From an uncultured bacterium (GTDB lineage Bacteria > Cyanobacteriota > Vampirovibrionia > Gastranaerophilales > Gastranaerophilaceae): 9,124 bases of DNA. Position 1 is the first letter of the stretch, and the number at the start of each line of letters is the position of its first letter. The stretch covers positions 1-9,124 of the forward strand of contig CABUAQ010000080.1 of NCBI GenBank assembly GCA_902489575.1, written 5' to 3'. The notes beneath the pieces were generated by a model. That model saw only the letters and a program-made list of their open reading frames with translations, was not told where the DNA came from and searched no databases. Shown here one piece after another: positions 6,949-9,124 of this stretch. The position numbers and the translations under genes were made by a program.

Positions 6949-7827
6949 ATGGATAAAAGTATAAGTACGTTTGAACAATTATGGAATATATGTATTTCAA
7001 ATAATAAAAAAATATATGAGGTTGCGCAGGAGAATATAGCAAAAGATGCAGATATTACGGTCGAAGAAGTAAGAGCGTTTACATTAAGAAGTCTTTTTGC
7101 TATGAAAGAGGCTATTCAATCCGGTTTGGCAAGTCGTGAGTTATCGATGAGCGGCATGTGCGGACAAGATTGCTACAACGTTCAGAAAAAATTTAAAACA
7201 GAAAGAGCTATGTTTGGACCCGTTTTTGAAAAAATTTTGGCTTATGCTTTAGCAACAAGCGAAGAAAATATCCGAATGGGCAAAATTGTAGCCTGTCCAA
7301 CGGCGGGTTCTTGTGGTATTTTGCCGTCAACACTTATTGCTGTCAGTGAGGAGTATAACAATTCAGAGTGTGAACAAATTAATGCATTAATTACAGCAGG
7401 AGAGGTCGGAAGAATAATTTCGAATAAGGTAGCGCTGGCTGGTGCTGTTGCCGGCTGTCAGGCTGAATGTGGTGTTGCTTCAGCTATGAGTGCAGCAGCA
7501 GTTTGTCAGCTAAGAAGCGGAAATGTTAATCAAATTCTCAATGCTGCAGCTTTATCCTTAAAAAATCTTCTGGGGTTAACTTGTGATCCTGTTGCCGGAC
7601 TTGTTGAAGTTCCTTGTGTCAAACGCAATCCATTTTTATCAGTTCATTCAATTACGGCTGTTGAATTAGCACTTGCAGGCGTCGAATCGAAAATCCCTAT
7701 AGATGAAGTTATTGATGCAATGGAGCAAACCGGTGCATTAATGTCCCCTACATTAAAAGAAAGTTCTCAAGCAGGTCTTGCAACAACTAAGACAGCTCTT
7801 GAAATTCAGAGAAGGGTATTCGGATAG
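6949..7827 (+). CDS. sdaAA: L-serine dehydratase, iron-sulfur-dependent, alpha subunit
   Basis: The 292-residue product is the cluster-bearing catalytic subunit partnering the upstream beta subunit. Signature segments are SGMCGQDCYN (~65-74), ACPTAGSCGILPSTL (~118-132), AGCQAECGVASAMSAAA and GLTCDPVAGLVEVPCVKRNP. Cysteines C170, C212 and C223 have spacings of 42 and 11, the same as the three cluster ligands C343, C385 and C396 I recall for the Legionella pneumophila enzyme, so they are the expected [4Fe-4S] ligands, the fourth site being left for serine. Length matches Bacillus-type SdaAA. The C-terminus (EIQRRVFG) has no cysteine, unlike the Legionella single-chain enzyme, whose tail Cys plugs the cluster. 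The start ATG 6949 has only a modest ribosome binding site (GGAAAA around 6936 or AGG at 6944-6946), so translation probably depends on coupling to sdaAB. It is the last gene of the operon. Confidence 0.97.
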   Translation: MDKSISTFEQLWNICISNNKKIYEVAQENIAKDADITVEEVRAFTLRSLFAMKEAIQSGLASRELSMSGMCGQDCYNVQKKFKTERAMFGPVFEKILAYALATSEENIRMGKIVACPTAGSCGILPSTLIAVSEEYNNSECEQINALITAGEVGRIISNKVALAGAVAGCQAECGVASAMSAAAVCQLRSGNVNQILNAAALSLKNLLGLTCDPVAGLVEVPCVKRNPFLSVHSITAVELALAGVESKIPIDEVIDAMEQTGALMSPTLKESSQAGLATTKTALEIQRRVFG

Positions 7828-7833
7828 CAAAAG

Positions 7834-7856
7834 AAACCCTCTTTATAGGAGGGTTT
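7834..7856. terminator. Probable bidirectional rho-independent terminator
   Basis: AAACCCTC at 7834-7841 pairs perfectly with GAGGGTTT at 7849-7856 around a 7-base loop. On the plus strand the stem runs into TTTT (7854-7857) and then C, a short U-tract, 6 bases after the sdaAA stop. On the minus strand the stem is followed by TTTCTTTT, which is a better tail. It therefore probably ends both the operon and anything arriving from the DUF2971 side. Confidence 0.75.
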
Positions 7857-7857
7857 T

Positions 7858-7983
7858 CAGCGCGTACATAGTAGTTATACTAAAAGAAGATAAGGAGTAT
7901 ATAGTATGTAAATTTACTACATAAGTAGTATGTTATATATTTTTTCCCGTTTTGTCAAATAAATGTTACTTATTGTTACATAA
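7858..7983. other. Convergent intergenic region with TAGTA repeats and a start-stop element
   Basis: The 126 bases between terminator and the DUF2971 stop contain no normal gene. TAGTATGT occurs twice (7902-7909 and 7926-7933, 24 bases apart), a perfect 10-base palindrome GTAAATTTAC lies at 7908-7917, and a short hairpin TACTAC/GTAGTA with loop ATAA at 7915-7930. TGTTAC is repeated at 7964-7969 and 7974-7979. AAGGAG at 7892-7897 precedes ATG at 7906-7908 by 8 bases, and the ATG is followed at once by TAA. On the minus strand TTGACA (plus-strand 7953-7958) could be a -35 element. I assign no function. Confidence 0.6.
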
Positions 7984-8922
7984 TTATTTTTTAATTATAT
8001 CTTCACTTATACGATTCATATCATTAATATATTTATTAAGTAATCCGGCTCGAGCAAGTGCGATGAATGAATTCCGATAATGAGCTTCATTTTTATCTGT
8101 CTCGGTTACATTACACCACGCACACAATTTTTGATTTTTCTTTATAGGCTCATTGCATATCGGACAATAGTACCTTGCAGGTTTTATTCCGTTTTTTGTG
8201 TACTTGTGTGTTTTCGAATTTATATCCACCAAAAATGGGTTTAGTGAAATTTTACTAGGGTAAATTTCGTAGTAATTTATCTTATATTTCTGTGTTAAAT
8301 CCTTGAGATAGTTTTTTTCATTTTCTGTTGCTTTATATCCGACAACAATGCTTTTTATAAATTTATTCGGGCACCAAAGCAATTTGTTATTATTATTAAA
8401 AACTCTTTCCGGAAGAATTATACGTTTTTCTTTTTCGTATTTCCAGCATTTTTGTTTTATAAAGTATGCGTGGTATAATATGGCACTTTGAAATTTATAA
8501 ATGTCTCTGAATTTACATCTTATTGTTGCATAAGCTAAACATTCGTCCAAATAGGCACTTGGATGGTTCGAATATTCAACATTGCTGATTTTCGGTGAAA
8601 GTTTTTGTTCATTAAGATAATTTATTAGATTTTCCTCATCAATTTCAAGTACAAATCCTTTAAAATTATCAGCATAGTGTGCCCACATAGGAGTGATTAC
8701 AGGACTCTTAGAAAAACAAGAAGCCAGATATGTTAGCTGCATAGTAAGCATTTCTTGATATGTAGCTAATTTATCCGCAGTGGTGTCATAATTTATTGTT
8801 AAAAAATACTCATACGGATCGTTAAAGTCTTCTAATTTTGAAAATTTTATACTAAAATTCCCTTCATCAGAAAAGATAATATCAAATAAATTACCCGGGC
8901 AATATTTGTATATATATTTCAT
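7984..8922 (-). CDS. DUF2971 family protein with C-terminal zinc ribbon
   Basis: The 312-residue protein shows the DUF2971 pattern: YIYKYCPG at the start, KFSKLEDFNDPYEYF (~26-40), CFSKSP (69-74), MWAHYADNFKGFVLEID (79-95) and, after C159-W160, the KYEKEKRIILP motif (161-171). DUF2971 has no biochemical function that I can state with confidence; members are scattered and often in accessory regions. After the core, residues ~250-275 form a small zinc ribbon with C253, C256, C267 and C270 (CPIC...CAWC), which I believe is not a standard part of the family. There is no signal peptide. GAGGA lies 6 bases before the ATG at 8922. Only about 24 bases separate that ATG from the U-tract of the tRNA terminator, so no independent promoter fits there; expression needs read-through or a promoter inside the terminator/tRNA. 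Position next to a tRNA 3' end and high A+T suggest acquisition by transfer. Confidence 0.88.
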   Translation of the reverse strand: MKYIYKYCPGNLFDIIFSDEGNFSIKFSKLEDFNDPYEYFLTINYDTTADKLATYQEMLTMQLTYLASCFSKSPVITPMWAHYADNFKGFVLEIDEENLINYLNEQKLSPKISNVEYSNHPSAYLDECLAYATIRCKFRDIYKFQSAILYHAYFIKQKCWKYEKEKRIILPERVFNNNNKLLWCPNKFIKSIVVGYKATENEKNYLKDLTQKYKINYYEIYPSKISLNPFLVDINSKTHKYTKNGIKPARYYCPICNEPIKKNQKLCAWCNVTETDKNEAHYRNSFIALARAGLLNKYINDMNRISEDIIKK

Positions 8923-8945
8923 ACGCTATCCTCGTGTTTTGATGT

Positions 8946-8980
8946 AAAAAATAGTTTCAGAAACTGTTCTGAAACTATTT
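8946..8980 (-). terminator. Strong rho-independent terminator of the tRNA-Arg gene
   Basis: Read on the minus strand, AAATAGTTTCAGAA pairs perfectly with TTCTGAAACTATTT (14 bp, plus-strand arms 8949-8962 and 8967-8980) around a four-base loop, and runs into an uninterrupted U-tract (plus-strand A's 8946-8951). The stem is AT-rich but long and begins 2 bases after the tRNA 3' end. It lies between the tRNA and the DUF2971 start. Confidence 0.85.
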
Positions 8981-8982
8981 AT

Positions 8983-9056
<74 letters not shown>

Positions 9057-9074
9057 ATATTCATCTGTATTCTT

Positions 9075-9103
9075 ATTCTATTTAAAACATAAATAATTTT
9101 CAA
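9075..9103 (-). promoter_or_regulatory. Promoter of the tRNA-Arg gene
   Basis: On the minus strand TTGAAA (plus-strand 9098-9103) and TAGAAT (9075-9080) match the -35 and -10 consensus at five of six positions each, with exactly 17 bases between. The start point would be near 9068, leaving about a 12-base 5' leader to be removed by RNase P. The surrounding sequence is very AT-rich, including an A/T-only stretch upstream of the -35 that could act as an UP element. Confidence 0.7.
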
Positions 9104-9124
9104 GTAAATTAAAAAATAAATTTG

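Noticed and set aside
7858..7983. Attachment-site copy of the tRNA-Arg 3' end
   Set aside because: No stretch resembling the tRNA T-arm/acceptor sequence is present on the far side of the DUF2971 gene.

Overview
The window is low-GC bacterial chromosomal DNA (clearly AT-rich by eye) carrying about ten protein genes, one tRNA and very little non-coding sequence. Four things point to the cyanobacterial side of the tree, most likely the non-photosynthetic, gut-type Melainabacteria/Gastranaerophilales, with a Firmicute as the main alternative. These are a radical-SAM protein fused to a DUF2344 domain and followed directly by an RNase E/G gene, a two-gene (alpha/beta) iron-sulfur serine dehydratase, the strong AT bias, and a tRNA gene without an encoded CCA. 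The assignment is an inference; I would put it at roughly 55-60%.

Layout. At the left edge, on the minus strand, is a yajQ gene that lacks only its last few codons. A divergent intergenic region of about 100 bp follows, with a plausible plus-strand promoter. From 583 to 7827 eight genes run on the plus strand with gaps of 0-52 bp or small overlaps, so they look like one operon: a small protein made of two copies of one repeat, a small unrecognised protein, the radical SAM/DUF2344 fusion, RNase E/G with a long disordered basic/PQ-rich tail, a small secreted or membrane protein whose start lies inside the RNase gene, a 74-residue protein with a type IV prepilin-like N-terminus, and the beta and alpha subunits of L-serine dehydratase. 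A stem-loop that looks bidirectional closes the operon.

The convergent intergenic region (7828-7983) holds the terminator, a cluster of TAGTA-type repeats, and a good Shine-Dalgarno followed by an ATG directly joined to a stop codon. A minus-strand gene for a DUF2971-family protein with a C-terminal zinc ribbon comes next. It lies immediately downstream of the terminator of a tRNA-Arg(ACG) gene, which has a clear promoter of its own. The position beside the 3' end of a tRNA and the family's patchy distribution suggest an accessory gene.

Functionally, the operon joins RNA processing (RNase E/G and the radical SAM partner often found with it), two small envelope proteins of unknown role, and serine breakdown to pyruvate and ammonia. 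Nothing in the sequence shows a mechanistic link between these; shared expression is the simplest reading. I see no insertion sequence, CRISPR array, rRNA or replication origin. The items most worth a second look are the paired small membrane proteins between the RNase and serine dehydratase genes, the duplicated-repeat protein, and the tRNA-adjacent DUF2971 gene with the unusual small-element cluster beyond its 3' end.
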